64,000 nt of DNA from Mariprofundus sp. NF (GTDB taxonomy: Bacteria > Pseudomonadota > Zetaproteobacteria > Mariprofundales > Mariprofundaceae). The notes below the pieces were generated by a model. The model saw nothing but the letters and a program-made list of their open reading frames with translations, was not told where the DNA came from and made no database searches. The translations under genes were made by a program, and so were the position numbers. Positions 52,318 to 62,395 of the stretch are shown piece after piece. The DNA lies in contig NZ_VWNC01000001.1 of the NCBI RefSeq assembly GCF_013387455.1, positions 186,001 to 250,000 on the forward strand. The letters are read 5' to 3'. The first letter of the stretch is position 1. Every line of letters starts with the position of its first letter.

Positions 52318-54186
52318 ATGACATTACGAAAGAAAAGTTTCTGGTTCACAACCATTATCTCATTTGTACTGATTGTGCTCTTCTCTGTTGTTACGATTAA
52401 ATCATTTAACTATTTCAGTCTGAATACCATTCGCGAGCAGGGGCGCATGGCTGCGGATATGTTGCGCATTACGCTGACTGAGCAGATGCGTACCGGTGTG
52501 ATCAGTGAGCGTGAGATGCTGGTTAAACGCATGAGTACGATTCCCGGTCTGGTTGATGTGCGCGTCTTGCGCGGTGAGCCGGTAATTCACCAGTTCGGCC
52601 CCGGTAAAGATGGTGAGAAGCCCAAACTCGATATGGAGAAGCGGGTGTTGGCAACAGGTACGTGGGAAGAGGAAGTTGTTCATTTCAATGATTCATCCAC
52701 CTATCGCATTACTATCCCTTATATCGCCACCAGCACCGGCGAGCTGAACTGTTTGAAGTGCCATGATGTGCCGGAGGGCAGTATCAATGGTGCGGTCACA
52801 CTCGGTTTCTCACTGGAGGAGCTGGAGAAATCTGAGCTGTTTGCGATCGCTCCGATTGTGGTGTTTTTGCTGATGTTTGCCCTCTCGCTCGGTTATTTTC
52901 TTAAGCGGCTGTTCACCCCTATTGTGGATACAGCCGAGAGCCTGAAAAATGTTGTAGGCAGCGCCCAAGAGGGTGATTTTACGGGGCGGATAAGTTCTAC
53001 TACCAGTGATGAGATCGGTGAGATTGCCCATCAAACGAATAGTTTGATGGATACGCTTGAGCAGAGCATGGGTAAAATTTCTACCTCTATCGGCTCACTC
53101 GGTGATTTCAGCCAGCAGAGTAGTGGCCAGAATCTGTTGACCCATACCGTACATGTGGTTGATGAGATGGTGGGTGCTGCGCGCTTTAAGCAGGCCGTGG
53201 AGAATGATCTCGATCTGGAAGAGATATTCATCCGCATTCGCCGTGTGATGAGTGACCACTTTGGCCTGCGGCGTTTTACCCTCTATCGTATTGAGGGTGA
53301 CAATCAGATGATGATTCCTGTCTTTGTAGAGGGTGTGGATCGCGATGGTGAACTCTGGTGTGATCAGGAGATCCTGGCCTGTTCAGAGTCATGCCGGGCC
53401 AAGCGCACCGCAGCCTGTGTCTCCAGCATTGACTCGCCATATATTTGCACCCGTTACGCAGGTGGTGCCAGAGGTGGCGATGATTTTGTGCATGTCTGTA
53501 TTCCGATGATGCTCTCAGGGCGTGTTGGCGGCGTGTTGCAGCTGGTGCTTTCAGATGAGGAGTTAAAGAAGCATCCTGATATTGAGCAGACAGCAAGCAT
53601 CTATCTCAATGAGGCGGCACCTGTAATCGAAGCGCGCCAGTTGATGCAGTCGCTCAAAGATACCGCCATGCGTGATCCGATGACCGGCCTCTACAATCGC
53701 CGTTTCCTTGAGGATTATATTGATACTCTGGCGGCCAATACTGTACGTCAGGGTACAACGCTGGGCGTGTTGATGGTGGATGTTGATTTCTTTAAGCAGG
53801 TTAACGATACCTATGGCCATGATGTTGGCGATCAGGTGATTATCGGATTGGCTGGTTTACTCAAAGAGAGTGTGCGTACCTCTGATATGGCGATCCGTTT
53901 CGGTGGTGAAGAGTTCATGGTGCTGCTGCCCGGTACGGATGAGAAAGGGTGCATGGAGCTGGCTGAGAAAATACGCAAGAGTATGGAGAGTACAAAGTTC
54001 CAGACGCCGCAGGGGCCGCTGACCAAAACACTTTCTGTTGGTGTTGCACTCTTTCCCGGAGATGGCGAGGGCTTCTGGGATATTGTGAAATATGCCGATT
54101 TGGCGCTCTATCAGGCTAAAGAGCAGGGGCGCAATCGTACGCTGATGTATGATGCCTCAATGCAGGTTGAAAACGGCGAGTCGTGA
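52318..54186 (+). CDS. Membrane diguanylate cyclase with periplasmic haem-c motif, HAMP and GAF
   Basis: 622 residues. TM1 about 10-30, then a periplasmic sensor to about 170 that contains CLKCH (Cys145, Cys148, His149), a covalent haem-c binding motif. TM2 about 172-190 and a HAMP segment follow. A GAF-like domain (about 290-440) has extra cysteines (CDQEILACSESCRAKRTAAC). The C-terminal GGDEF domain has an intact RFGGEEF near 529-533 and an RTSD inhibitory-site motif before it. It should make cyclic di-GMP in response to redox state or a gas bound at the haem. ATG at 52318 behind GAGGGG. Confidence 0.9.
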   Translation: MTLRKKSFWFTTIISFVLIVLFSVVTIKSFNYFSLNTIREQGRMAADMLRITLTEQMRTGVISEREMLVKRMSTIPGLVDVRVLRGEPVIHQFGPGKDGEKPKLDMEKRVLATGTWEEEVVHFNDSSTYRITIPYIATSTGELNCLKCHDVPEGSINGAVTLGFSLEELEKSELFAIAPIVVFLLMFALSLGYFLKRLFTPIVDTAESLKNVVGSAQEGDFTGRISSTTSDEIGEIAHQTNSLMDTLEQSMGKISTSIGSLGDFSQQSSGQNLLTHTVHVVDEMVGAARFKQAVENDLDLEEIFIRIRRVMSDHFGLRRFTLYRIEGDNQMMIPVFVEGVDRDGELWCDQEILACSESCRAKRTAACVSSIDSPYICTRYAGGARGGDDFVHVCIPMMLSGRVGGVLQLVLSDEELKKHPDIEQTASIYLNEAAPVIEARQLMQSLKDTAMRDPMTGLYNRRFLEDYIDTLAANTVRQGTTLGVLMVDVDFFKQVNDTYGHDVGDQVIIGLAGLLKESVRTSDMAIRFGGEEFMVLLPGTDEKGCMELAEKIRKSMESTKFQTPQGPLTKTLSVGVALFPGDGEGFWDIVKYADLALYQAKEQGRNRTLMYDASMQVENGES

Positions 54187-54314
54187 TCTGATTTGGCTGC
54201 GGCAAGTTAATCCGTAGCCCGCTTTGTCTGGCGCGTAGAAATGCAGTGTTTCTAAGCATTGTTCCCATGCTGTAGAGCGGCTAGCGTTCGCCTCCTTTAT
54301 GACACGGGAATTAT

Positions 54315-55610
54315 ATGGATAAAATTATCATTCAGGGTGGCAATGTGCTGTCCGGAACTATCGAAGCCAGCGGCGCTAAAAATGCAGCGCTGCCACTTCT
54401 TGCCGCCTCGATTCTTGTTGACGGCCCGGTGACCTATCACCGCATTCCACATCTGAAGGATATCTCGACGATGATGACGCTGCTGGCATGGCAGGGTGCT
54501 GAGGTCTCTTATGATGACCAGTACTGCCTGCATGTTGATACGCGTCCGGCCACCAAATCCGAGGCACCCTATGAGCTGGTGAAAACCATGCGTGCATCAT
54601 CGCTGGTACTCGGGCCGCTACTGGCCCGTTTTGGTGAAGCCAGAGTGAGTCTGCCCGGTGGTTGTGCCATTGGTGCGCGCCCGATCGATATGCATCTGAA
54701 AGGGCTAGAGGCGATGGGTGCGGAGATTGAGGTGGAGCAGGGTGACATTATTGCCCGTGCACCCAACGGTCTATCCGGTGCCTATATTCTGTTTGATCAG
54801 GTGACTGTCACAGGTACTGAGAATCTGATGATGGCAGCTGTGCTAGCCAAGGGTACAACCGTTCTCGATAACGCAGCGAGAGAGCCGGAGATTGTTAATC
54901 TGGCCGACTCCCTGCGCGGCCTTGGTGCTAAAATCGAGGGTGATGGTGGCAATACCATTACCATCGAAGGCGTAGCGCGACTGGAAGGTGGTGAGATGAT
55001 CACCATTGCTGACCGCATTGAGATTGCCACCTATCTGGCGGCAGGTCTGATTACTGGTGGCGATGTGACTGTGACCGGTGCAGATGCCTCTATGCTTGAA
55101 GCATTCCTGGCCCGCGTTCGTGATGCTGGCGGCCTTGTGGAGACGGGTGACGATTTCATCCGCTGCAAAGCAAATGGACGCCTGAAAGCTGTGGATATTC
55201 ATACCCTGCCGCATCCCGGTTTTCCGACCGATCTGCAGGCTCAGTTTATGGCTCTGATGACGCTGGCTGATGGTACAAGTGTGGTGCGTGAGACGATCTT
55301 CGAGAACCGCTTTATGCATGTACAGGAGCTGGCCCGAATGGGAGCGAAGATCAGACTTGATGGCAATATGGCGATCGTCACCGGACGTGAAAAGATCTCC
55401 GGTGCACCGGTGATGGCAACCGATCTGCGCGCCTCTGCATCACTGGTGCTGGCAGGGCTGGCCGCTGAAGGTGAAACCACCATATCCCGCGTCTACCATA
55501 TTGATCGCGGTTATGAACGAATTGAAGAGAAGCTGAGCAAGCTTGGCGCTCAGATTGAGCGGCACAGCGCCAGTGAAAACTGGATGCAGGGAGCACGACC
55601 GGATGCCTGA
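54315..55610 (+). CDS. murA: UDP-N-acetylglucosamine 1-carboxyvinyltransferase
   Basis: 431 residues; first committed step of peptidoglycan synthesis. [32 protein letters not shown], and [15 protein letters not shown] with the catalytic Cys, plus [16 protein letters not shown] and [13 protein letters not shown], are diagnostic. Its stop overlaps the hisG start (ATGCCTGA), so it is the lead gene of the his operon. The 128 bases before it hold two small hairpins (AGAAA/TTTCT, AGCAT/ATGCT) of unknown role. Confidence 0.97.
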   Translation: MDKIIIQGGNVLSGTIEASGAKNAALPLLAASILVDGPVTYHRIPHLKDISTMMTLLAWQGAEVSYDDQYCLHVDTRPATKSEAPYELVKTMRASSLVLGPLLARFGEARVSLPGGCAIGARPIDMHLKGLEAMGAEIEVEQGDIIARAPNGLSGAYILFDQVTVTGTENLMMAAVLAKGTTVLDNAAREPEIVNLADSLRGLGAKIEGDGGNTITIEGVARLEGGEMITIADRIEIATYLAAGLITGGDVTVTGADASMLEAFLARVRDAGGLVETGDDFIRCKANGRLKAVDIHTLPHPGFPTDLQAQFMALMTLADGTSVVRETIFENRFMHVQELARMGAKIRLDGNMAIVTGREKISGAPVMATDLRASASLVLAGLAAEGETTISRVYHIDRGYERIEEKLSKLGAQIERHSASENWMQGARPDA

Positions 55611-56271
55611 TACACGACCACTGACGATTGCCCTTTCCAAGGGGCGTATTCTGGAGCAGACACTGCCGCTTCTTGAGGCTGCCGGACTGACACCACATGA
55701 GGATGTGCAGAAGACCCGCAAGCTGATGGTGGACGGAGATGTGGATGGCAAAGCTGTTCGCTTCCTGATTATCCGTGCTGCTGATGTCTGCACCTATGTG
55801 GAGCAGGGGGCTGCCGATATCGGTGTGGCCGGACGCGATTCACTGCTGGAGTATCGTCCGCATGTCTACGAGCCGCTTGATCTGGGCATCGGTCGCTGTC
55901 GCCTCTGTGTCTGTGGCCCGAAAGCGTTGGTGGAGGCGGGGCCTGCTGAGCGTGGTAGCCGTATTCGCGTAGCCACCAAATATGATCAACTGGCGATTGA
56001 GTACTTTCAGTCGCAGGGCGTGCAGGCGGAGATCATTCATCTCTACGGCTCAATGGAGCTGGCACCGCTGGTTGGCATGGCAGAGCGCATTGTTGATCTG
56101 GTGGAGACCGGTAGCACCTTAAAGGCCAACGGACTGGTGGAGGAGATCACCCTGTGTGATATCTCCAGTCGCCTGATTGTTAATCCGGCCAGCTTTGCCA
56201 CGCGCAAATCACAGATTCAACCAATTATTGAGAAGCTGCGTTTAGCAGTGGAAGTAAGAGATAAAGGATAA
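55603..56271 (+). CDS. hisG: ATP phosphoribosyltransferase, short form
   Basis: 222 residues from the ATG overlapping the murA stop; GGGAG lies upstream. First step of histidine synthesis. [49 protein letters not shown] and [14 protein letters not shown] are family motifs. The C-terminal ACT-like regulatory domain of the long form is missing, so it should need a HisZ partner, which is not in this window. Confidence 0.95.
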   Translation: MPDTRPLTIALSKGRILEQTLPLLEAAGLTPHEDVQKTRKLMVDGDVDGKAVRFLIIRAADVCTYVEQGAADIGVAGRDSLLEYRPHVYEPLDLGIGRCRLCVCGPKALVEAGPAERGSRIRVATKYDQLAIEYFQSQGVQAEIIHLYGSMELAPLVGMAERIVDLVETGSTLKANGLVEEITLCDISSRLIVNPASFATRKSQIQPIIEKLRLAVEVRDKG

Positions 56272-56281
56272 GGGAACAGAT

Positions 56282-57583
56282 ATGAGCAACATTCTACGAC
56301 TCGATTCTCAGCAGGAGGATTTTTCAGCCAGGCTGGATGCCCTGCTTTCACGCGAGGCTGATACCGGCGCCGATGTGCAGGATCTGGTGGCGGGTATTCT
56401 TGCCGATGTTAAACAGCGTGGTAACGCTGCACTGTGTGATTATACCGAGCGCTTTGATGGCTGGGCATGCACAGGTGAAACCATTGAGATTAGCCGCGCA
56501 CGTATGCAAGAGGCGTGGAATGCCGTATCGGATATGGATCGTGAATCACTGCAACTGGCGACGGATCGTATCCGCGCCTACCACGAGAAGCAGCATCAGG
56601 ATGACTGGGAGTATACCGACGAGGTCGGCATGACCCTCGGTCAGCGCATTACCCCACTTGATCGTGTAGGTCTTTATGTGCCCGGCGGCAAGGCAGCTTA
56701 CCCATCATCGGTGTTGATGAATGCCGTGCCTGCCGTGGTGGCCGGTGTGAAAGAGATTGTCATGGTGGTGCCAACACCGGGTGGCGAGATCAATGAACTG
56801 GTACTGGCAGCAGCCTATGTCTCCGGTGTGCAGCGCGGCTTTGCGGTTGGTGGTGCTCAGGCAGTGGCCGCATTGGCTTATGGTACAGAGACTATTCCGG
56901 CTGTGGACAAGATTGTTGGTCCGGGCAATAAGTTTGTGGCAGCAGCCAAACGTCAGGTGTTCGGCACCTGTGGTATCGATATGATTGCCGGCCCTTCTGA
57001 GATCGTGGTGGTGGCTGATGGTGGTAATCCATCCTGGATTGCAGCTGATTTCCTCTCGCAGGCAGAACATGATGAGGCGGCACAGAGCATCCTGATCTCC
57101 ACTGATGCACATCTGTTGACGCAGGTGGCACAATCGATTGAGGCGCATCTACAGGTATTGCCACGTGCCAAAATCGCACGAGCCTCTGTTGAAACGCACG
57201 GTGCTTTGATTCTGGTTAAGGATTGGGCTGAGGCTGCGGATGTGGTCAATGTCATTGCGCCGGAACATCTGGAGCTGGCACTGGAGAATCCTGATGAGAT
57301 TCTTCCAAGCATCAGACATGCCGGTGCCATCTTTATCGGCCACTTTGTGCCCGAAGCGTTGGGTGATTATATTGCAGGTCCGAATCATGTCTTACCGACC
57401 AACCGTACAGCTCGCTTCTCAAGCCCGCTGGGTCTATATGACTTTCAGAAACGCAGCAGTGTAATTCGCGCCACCCGTGCGGCTGTCGAAGCGATTGGTC
57501 CGGCTGCTGCTCACCTTGCTCATCGCGAAGGATTGCAGGCGCATGCCCTGACCCTCGAGCTGCGCCTGAAAGACAAAGGGTAA
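56282..57583 (+). CDS. hisD: Histidinol dehydrogenase
   Basis: 433 residues. Zinc enzyme for the last two oxidations to histidine. [68 protein letters not shown] and APEHLELAL are conserved, including the Zn and catalytic His/Glu residues. It starts 10 bases after hisG. Confidence 0.97.
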   Translation: MSNILRLDSQQEDFSARLDALLSREADTGADVQDLVAGILADVKQRGNAALCDYTERFDGWACTGETIEISRARMQEAWNAVSDMDRESLQLATDRIRAYHEKQHQDDWEYTDEVGMTLGQRITPLDRVGLYVPGGKAAYPSSVLMNAVPAVVAGVKEIVMVVPTPGGEINELVLAAAYVSGVQRGFAVGGAQAVAALAYGTETIPAVDKIVGPGNKFVAAAKRQVFGTCGIDMIAGPSEIVVVADGGNPSWIAADFLSQAEHDEAAQSILISTDAHLLTQVAQSIEAHLQVLPRAKIARASVETHGALILVKDWAEAADVVNVIAPEHLELALENPDEILPSIRHAGAIFIGHFVPEALGDYIAGPNHVLPTNRTARFSSPLGLYDFQKRSSVIRATRAAVEAIGPAAAHLAHREGLQAHALTLELRLKDKG

Positions 57584-57617
57584 TGATGTTGCCAACTAAA
57601 CAACGGAGTGCAACCTC

Positions 57618-57713
57618 CGCACACGGACGTGCGGCGGGCAAACGAAGTACGCCCGTAAGCGAAGCAAAACCACGCTTTTGCGCAGTGATCAAAAGTGAGG
57701 GGCAGGATGCTCC
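57618..57713 (+). repeat. Dispersed hairpin repeat R1 in the hisD-hisC gap
   Basis: CCGCAC-ACGGAC-GTGCGG, then GGCGGGCAAACGAAG..., AGCAAAACCACGCTTTTGCG and a terminal hairpin GGGGC-AGGAT-GCTCC (57699-57713). It shares AGCAAAACC(A/G)CGCTTTTGCG and the flanks with R2 before hisH. Its end, GTGAGGGGCAGGATGCTCCCGAA, resembles GTGAGGGTCATGGATGCCCCGAA of the 74-bp array. The loop presents CAGGATG 19 bases before hisC. Confidence 0.75.
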
Positions 57714-57731
57714 CGAACGGATCAATAAATC

Positions 57732-58766
57732 ATGATAAGAGGCGACATCAAAGCGCTGTCGGCATATCACGTGCCTGATAGCAGCGGCATGATCAAACTT
57801 GATGCCATGGAGAATCCGTTTTCCATGCCGGATGATCTGCGCAAAAAATGGGCCAGGCGACTGGCAGCGGTGGATGTGAATCGCTATCCGGATGCTGATA
57901 TGCTCGCGCTGCGTACAAAGATCGCCAAACATGAGGGCGTGGAGCCTGAGCAGGTACTGCTCGGCAACGGTTCGGATGAGATCATCCAGATGATCCTGAT
58001 TGCTACGGTGCCTGGAACCTGCGTGGTGCCCGGTCCAACATTTGTGATGTATAATCTGGTGTCGCAGTGGTTGAAACGACCTGTAGCAACCGTGCCTCTG
58101 GCGGAAGATTTCACCATGAAAGAGGAACATTTCCTGCAGGTCTGTGCACGTGAAAAGGCTGAAGTGGCCTTTCTGGCATGCCCGAACAATCCAACCGGCA
58201 ACCTGTGGCGCCAGGAGCGGGTTGAGAAAATCGCCAGAGGTATGGGCGGTATGCTGGTCATTGATGAGGCTTATGGCCCCTTCTCTGAACGTACGCACAA
58301 CTACCTGATCGCACCCAATGTCATGGTTCTGAAAACCTTCTCCAAGGTGGGCTGGGCTGGCCTTCGCATGGGTTATCTTCTCGGTGATGCAGAGGTGATT
58401 GCGCAGCTGAATAAGGTGCGTATGCCCTATAATATCAATTCGCTGACACAGGCTTCAGCAGATTTCCTGCTTGATCACTTTGAGGTATTCGAGGCTCAGG
58501 TGGCAGAGCTGCGCGATGAGCGTGAACGCATGGCGACAGCACTGGCTGAGTTTGATGGCATTGAAGTCTTTCCATCACAGGCGAATTTCCTGCTGGTCAG
58601 GGTGAATGATGCAATGCATGTGTTTGAAGCGCTCAAGAAATCGGGAATTTTAATTAAGAATATGCACGGCTCTGATAGACTTCTGGTCAACTGCCTGCGT
58701 ATCACCATTGGCAGCAGAGATGAAAACAGTGCCCTACTGGCGGCACTCCGGGAGATTCAGTTATGA
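57732..58766 (+). CDS. hisC: Histidinol-phosphate aminotransferase
   Basis: 344 residues. PLP enzyme of histidine synthesis, fold type [14 protein letters not shown] at the N-terminus, [33 protein letters not shown] and [16 protein letters not shown] (PLP lysine and phosphate Arg). The ribosome site is weak, and repeat R1 lies immediately before the start. hisB overlaps its stop (ATGA). Confidence 0.95.
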   Translation: MIRGDIKALSAYHVPDSSGMIKLDAMENPFSMPDDLRKKWARRLAAVDVNRYPDADMLALRTKIAKHEGVEPEQVLLGNGSDEIIQMILIATVPGTCVVPGPTFVMYNLVSQWLKRPVATVPLAEDFTMKEEHFLQVCAREKAEVAFLACPNNPTGNLWRQERVEKIARGMGGMLVIDEAYGPFSERTHNYLIAPNVMVLKTFSKVGWAGLRMGYLLGDAEVIAQLNKVRMPYNINSLTQASADFLLDHFEVFEAQVAELRDERERMATALAEFDGIEVFPSQANFLLVRVNDAMHVFEALKKSGILIKNMHGSDRLLVNCLRITIGSRDENSALLAALREIQL

Positions 58767-59350
58767 GTCGCAATGCATCGATAGAACGTTCAACCAAAGA
58801 GACCTCGATCAGGTTGAGTCTTGATCTGGATGGCACAGGCAAGGCTGAGCTGAACTCATCAATTCCGTTTCTTGATCACATGCTTGAGCAGATCGCCCGT
58901 CATGGTCTGATTGATCTGAGTGTGGATGCTAAAGGCGATCGCGAGATTGATGATCATCACACGGTGGAAGATATCGGTATCTGCCTCGGTGAAGCGCTGC
59001 GCGATGCGATTGGTGATAAAGCCGGTATCATTCGTTATGGCCATGCCTATGTGCCATTGGATGAGGCGCTTTCACGTGTTGTACTCGACTTCTCCGGTCG
59101 TCCGGGTCTGGATTACCATATCGATTTCCCTAAAGAGACAGTGGGTGGCTTTGATATCGATCTGTTCAAAGAGTTTTTCCAGGCTGTGAGTAATCATGGC
59201 CGCATTACGCTGCACATTGATGCAATTCGTGGTGACAATAACCACCATATTATTGAAACAGTATTCAAGGCATTCGGTCGTGCGCTGCGTATGGCAGTAG
59301 AATCGGATCCGCGCCAGAGCGGAATTCCGAGTACCAAGGGCGCTCTTTAG
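58763..59350 (+). CDS. hisB: Imidazoleglycerol-phosphate dehydratase
   Basis: 195 residues, the monofunctional dehydratase without the phosphatase domain of E. coli. [48 protein letters not shown] and [19 protein letters not shown] supply the manganese-binding His/Glu pairs. It overlaps hisC by 4 bases. Confidence 0.97.
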   Translation: MSRNASIERSTKETSIRLSLDLDGTGKAELNSSIPFLDHMLEQIARHGLIDLSVDAKGDREIDDHHTVEDIGICLGEALRDAIGDKAGIIRYGHAYVPLDEALSRVVLDFSGRPGLDYHIDFPKETVGGFDIDLFKEFFQAVSNHGRITLHIDAIRGDNNHHIIETVFKAFGRALRMAVESDPRQSGIPSTKGAL

Positions 59351-59378
59351 TAACAGCATGTCCATAACACAAATCCTC

Positions 59379-59473
59379 TCCATCCATGGAGGGGTGGCGG
59401 GCGAATGCAATGAGTCCGTGAACGTAGCAAAACCGCGCTTTTGCGAAGTGTCAAAAGGCGGAAGGCAGGAGCC
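59379..59473 (+). repeat. Dispersed hairpin repeat R2 in the hisB-hisH gap
   Basis: CCTCTCCA-TCCA-TGGAGGGG opens it, then GGCGGGCGAATGCAATG..., AGCAAAACCGCGCTTTTGCG and a last small hairpin GGC-AGGA-GCC (59464-59473). The middle matches R1 closely. The AGGAG in the last hairpin is also the only ribosome-site candidate for hisH (ATG at 59483). Confidence 0.75.
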
Positions 59474-59482
59474 TGTAGCCGA

Positions 59483-60118
59483 ATGAAAAAAACCGGACTT
59501 ATTAATTATGGAATGGGCAATCTGCACTCGGTGGCCAAGGCGCTGGAGAAGGCGGGTGGTGAGGTTGAGCTGGTCTCTGATGCCGCTTCACTGAAAAACT
59601 ATGATCGCATTGTGCTGCCCGGTGTCGGCGCTTTTCGTGACTGTGTTGCTGCCCTGAAAGAGAGTGGCATGGATGTTGCCATCAAAAATGAGATCGCTGC
59701 AGGCAAACCATTTCTGGGCATCTGCCTCGGCATGCAGGTGTTGATGGATCACTCACTTGAGTTCGGCCGCCATAAGGGACTTGGCTTGATTGCCGGTGCC
59801 GTCAGCCCTTTTCCCGCAGATCATGCCGAGCGTGGTTATAAAATCCCGCACATGGGCTGGAATGATGTCATCTTCTCATCAGAGAAACCGCAGCATCCGG
59901 TGCTGGCACCGCTGGCAGGCAAACAGGTCTATTATGTTCACTCCTACTGCTGCATGCCTGAAAATCCTGATCATCTATTGGCCGCCTGCTCCTATGGCGA
60001 CTACCCGTTTGCTGCCGCAGTGGGTCGCGACAATATCGTGGCAGTGCAGTTTCACCCCGAAAAAAGCCAGAGCGCAGGCCTGGCACTGATGGAGGCATTC
60101 CTGCAATGGAATCCGTAA
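59483..60118 (+). CDS. hisH: Imidazole glycerol phosphate synthase, glutaminase subunit
   Basis: 211 residues; start at 59483 gives [21 protein letters not shown], the usual N-terminus. Class I glutamine amidotransferase: [23 protein letters not shown] with the nucleophile Cys, and [10 protein letters not shown] with the catalytic His/Glu. It supplies ammonia to HisF. hisA overlaps its end by 13 bases. Confidence 0.96.
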   Translation: MKKTGLINYGMGNLHSVAKALEKAGGEVELVSDAASLKNYDRIVLPGVGAFRDCVAALKESGMDVAIKNEIAAGKPFLGICLGMQVLMDHSLEFGRHKGLGLIAGAVSPFPADHAERGYKIPHMGWNDVIFSSEKPQHPVLAPLAGKQVYYVHSYCCMPENPDHLLAACSYGDYPFAAAVGRDNIVAVQFHPEKSQSAGLALMEAFLQWNP

Positions 60119-60846
60119 ATGTATTTGAACTAATCCCCGCAATCGATCTGAAAGATGGGCACTGCGTACGTCTGAAACAGGGGCGCATGGATGATGCAAC
60201 CGTCTATGGTGATGATCCGGGTGCGATGGCTGCGCACTGGCAGTCTCTCGGCGCCAAGCGGTTGCATGTGGTAGATCTTGATGGTGCTTTTGCCGGCAAG
60301 CCGGCCAACCGTGAAGCGATTCGTGCAATTTGCGCCGAGATGCATATTCCGGTTCAGCTCGGTGGTGGCTTGCGTGATCTGGCTATGATTGAAGGGACAC
60401 TGAATCTCGGTGTCGATCGTGTGATCCTGGGCTCTATTGCCGTGGCCAACCCATCACTGGTGGAGGAGGCGTGCAAGGCGTTCCCCGGTCAGGTCTGTGT
60501 CGGTATTGATGCCAAAGGTGGCATGGTGGCTGTGCACGGTTGGGATGATGTTACTGATGTCACGGCTGTTGATCTGGCGCTCAAGTTTGAAGATGCCGGT
60601 GTCTCATCGATTATTTATACCGATATTGCTCGCGATGGCATGATGACCGGCCCGAACATTGAGGAGACGGTAAACCTGGCCAAGGCGATCTCGATTCCGG
60701 TGATTGTATCCGGCGGCGTGTCCAAAATGGATGATGTGACTGCCTGTGCCAAACATGTGGACGATGGTATCTGTGGCGCAATCACCGGCCGTGCCATCTA
60801 TGAGAACACCATCGACTTCGCTGAAGCGATGAGGATTTTGAAATGA
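60106..60846 (+). CDS. hisA: ProFAR isomerase
   Basis: 246 residues, TIM barrel. [17 protein letters not shown] with the catalytic Asp, [31 protein letters not shown], and [14 protein letters not shown] with the second catalytic Asp. It isomerises ProFAR to PRFAR. The start overlaps hisH, and an inverted repeat separates it from hisF. Confidence 0.96.
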   Translation: MESVNVFELIPAIDLKDGHCVRLKQGRMDDATVYGDDPGAMAAHWQSLGAKRLHVVDLDGAFAGKPANREAIRAICAEMHIPVQLGGGLRDLAMIEGTLNLGVDRVILGSIAVANPSLVEEACKAFPGQVCVGIDAKGGMVAVHGWDDVTDVTAVDLALKFEDAGVSSIIYTDIARDGMMTGPNIEETVNLAKAISIPVIVSGGVSKMDDVTACAKHVDDGICGAITGRAIYENTIDFAEAMRILK

Positions 60847-60855
60847 AAAACATGA

Positions 60856-60929
60856 ACCGCAAAGGACGCAAAGGTACGCAAAGTTTTTTTGCTGATTATT
60901 CCTTTGCGCTTCTTTGCGTCCTTCGCGGT
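60856..60929. repeat. Decamer-periodic inverted repeat in the hisA-hisF gap
   Basis: Left arm 60856-60883 (ACCGCAAAGG, ACGCAAAGGT, ACGCAAAG) and right arm 60902-60929 (CTTTGCGCTT, CTTTGCGTCC, TTCGCGGT) are complementary at 24 of 28 positions across an 18-base spacer. Each arm has a 10-base internal period. The right arm ends 7 bases before the hisF ATG and contributes its GGTGA ribosome-site candidate. Confidence 0.9.
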
Positions 60930-60936
60930 GAAAAAA

Positions 60937-61692
60937 ATGCTGAGTAAAAGAATAATTCCCTGTTTGGATGTGGCGCACGGGCGTGTGGTTAAAGGCGTGC
61001 AGTTTGTAGATATTATCGATGCCGGTGATCCGGTTGAGGCTGCCATTAAATATGATCAGCAGGGTGCTGATGAGCTGACCTTCCTTGATATTCGTGCCAG
61101 CCATGAGAGCCGCGATACGCTCTACCATATGGTTACCGAGGTGGCCGAACATGTATTTATGCCGCTCACTGTTGGCGGTGGTGTGAAGGCCCTCTCCGAT
61201 ATTGAGAATCTTCTGCATGCCGGTGCCGATAAGGTCTCGATCAACACTGCCGCGATCTTCACCCCCGAACTGGTCAAAGAGGCTGCCGAGCGCTTCGGAT
61301 CGTCAACGATTGTTGTGGCCGTGGATGCCAAAAGCGTGGATGACCACTGGGAGTGTTTTACCCACGGCGGCAGAAAACCGACCGGTATCAATGCCGTGGA
61401 GTGGGCGAAGCGTATGTCTGACTACGGTGCAGGCGAGATTCTTCTCACCAGTATGGATGCTGACGGCACCAAAAACGGTTATGACATCCCGCTCACGCGT
61501 GCGGTCTCTGATGCGATCAGTGCTAACGTGGTGGCATCCGGTGGTGTGGGCACACTCGAGCATATGGCTGAAGGTCTGAAGGCTGGTGGTGCTGATGCGG
61601 TGCTCGCCGCCTCTATCTTCCATTTCGGCACATTCACGATTGCCGAAACAAAGGAATATCTGGCCAAACAGGGGATTCCTGTCCGCAATTGA
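60937..61692 (+). CDS. hisF: Imidazole glycerol phosphate synthase, cyclase subunit
   Basis: 251 residues; start at 60937 gives [20 protein letters not shown] with the catalytic Asp. An earlier in-frame ATG at 60889 lies in the repeat spacer and is rejected. [33 protein letters not shown] (second catalytic Asp) and [12 protein letters not shown] complete the barrel. It receives ammonia from HisH. No hisI/hisE follows within the window. Confidence 0.96.
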   Translation: MLSKRIIPCLDVAHGRVVKGVQFVDIIDAGDPVEAAIKYDQQGADELTFLDIRASHESRDTLYHMVTEVAEHVFMPLTVGGGVKALSDIENLLHAGADKVSINTAAIFTPELVKEAAERFGSSTIVVAVDAKSVDDHWECFTHGGRKPTGINAVEWAKRMSDYGAGEILLTSMDADGTKNGYDIPLTRAVSDAISANVVASGGVGTLEHMAEGLKAGGADAVLAASIFHFGTFTIAETKEYLAKQGIPVRN

Positions 61693-61753
61693 TTCATGGC
61701 ATGATTCATGCTCTATTGATGAACATTTACCGGAGAGGCATACATCTGAGCTG

Positions 61754-62395
61754 ATGTGGCTATTCATTAGGGCTTTTTCTAAAGCCGCTGTTTTGAGAGG
61801 AAGAACCTTTCTTACATACGCAAGATGCGAATGCAATCACATCTGCCAAACAGTTGTTATGGCGGCCGCTATTGCTCTGTTTGCGCTCACATCTGCGACC
61901 TCTATCGCCTCTGAGCAGACTCCGGTTCGCTCCGATGAACTGAAATCTGTATATATCTTCAATTTTATCCGTTTTACCGATTGGCCTGAAAATAGTCCGG
62001 ATGCTAATGCAACTGGAGTGCGGCTGAACGTTCTCCATGATCAAAGATTGCATGACATACTGCAGGCTATTGCAGAGAAACCGGCAGCCCGGCAACTTGG
62101 ATTGAAGCTGCTCTCATGCAAGGAGATAACTTGTCTCCGATCCAGCTCGGTTCTGTTTATTGGAGAGCCGGATCGGGGACATTTTGACCAGCTATTGAAA
62201 CTGGTTGAGGGATCTCCAGTACTTACGATTTCTGATATTCCCGGCTTTGCTGAGCAGGGCGGCATGATCGAAATCAAATATCACAACGAAAAACTCACCT
62301 TTATCGTCAATTTGCAGGCAGTCAAACGCGCTGGCCTCTATATCAGTGCGCAACTTCTGCAGCTCGGTGAGATAGTTGGGAGGGATAATGAATAG
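61754..62395 (+). CDS. YfiR-like (DUF4154) periplasmic protein
   Basis: About 213 residues; the start is uncertain (61754, with GGAGAGG somewhat far upstream, or 61859 just before the hydrophobic signal AAAIALFALTSATSIA). SDELKSVYIFNFIRFTDWP, LLSCKEITCLRSSSVLFIG, TISDIPGFAEQGGMIEI and FIVNLQAVKRAGLYISAQLLQL follow the YfiR pattern, including paired cysteines. YfiR is a periplasmic repressor of the sensor YfiN. The overlapping downstream sensor kinase is the likely partner here. Confidence 0.85.
   Translation: MWLFIRAFSKAAVLRGRTFLTYARCECNHICQTVVMAAAIALFALTSATSIASEQTPVRSDELKSVYIFNFIRFTDWPENSPDANATGVRLNVLHDQRLHDILQAIAEKPAARQLGLKLLSCKEITCLRSSSVLFIGEPDRGHFDQLLKLVEGSPVLTISDIPGFAEQGGMIEIKYHNEKLTFIVNLQAVKRAGLYISAQLLQLGEIVGRDNE

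Noticed and set aside
57333-58298. 321-codon minus-strand frame across hisD-hisC
   Set aside because: Antisense to two well-conserved genes and passing through repeat R1; composition follows the opposite strand.
60889-60936. Longer hisF start at 60889
   Set aside because: It would translate the spacer and right arm of an inverted repeat; 60937 gives the conserved N-terminus.
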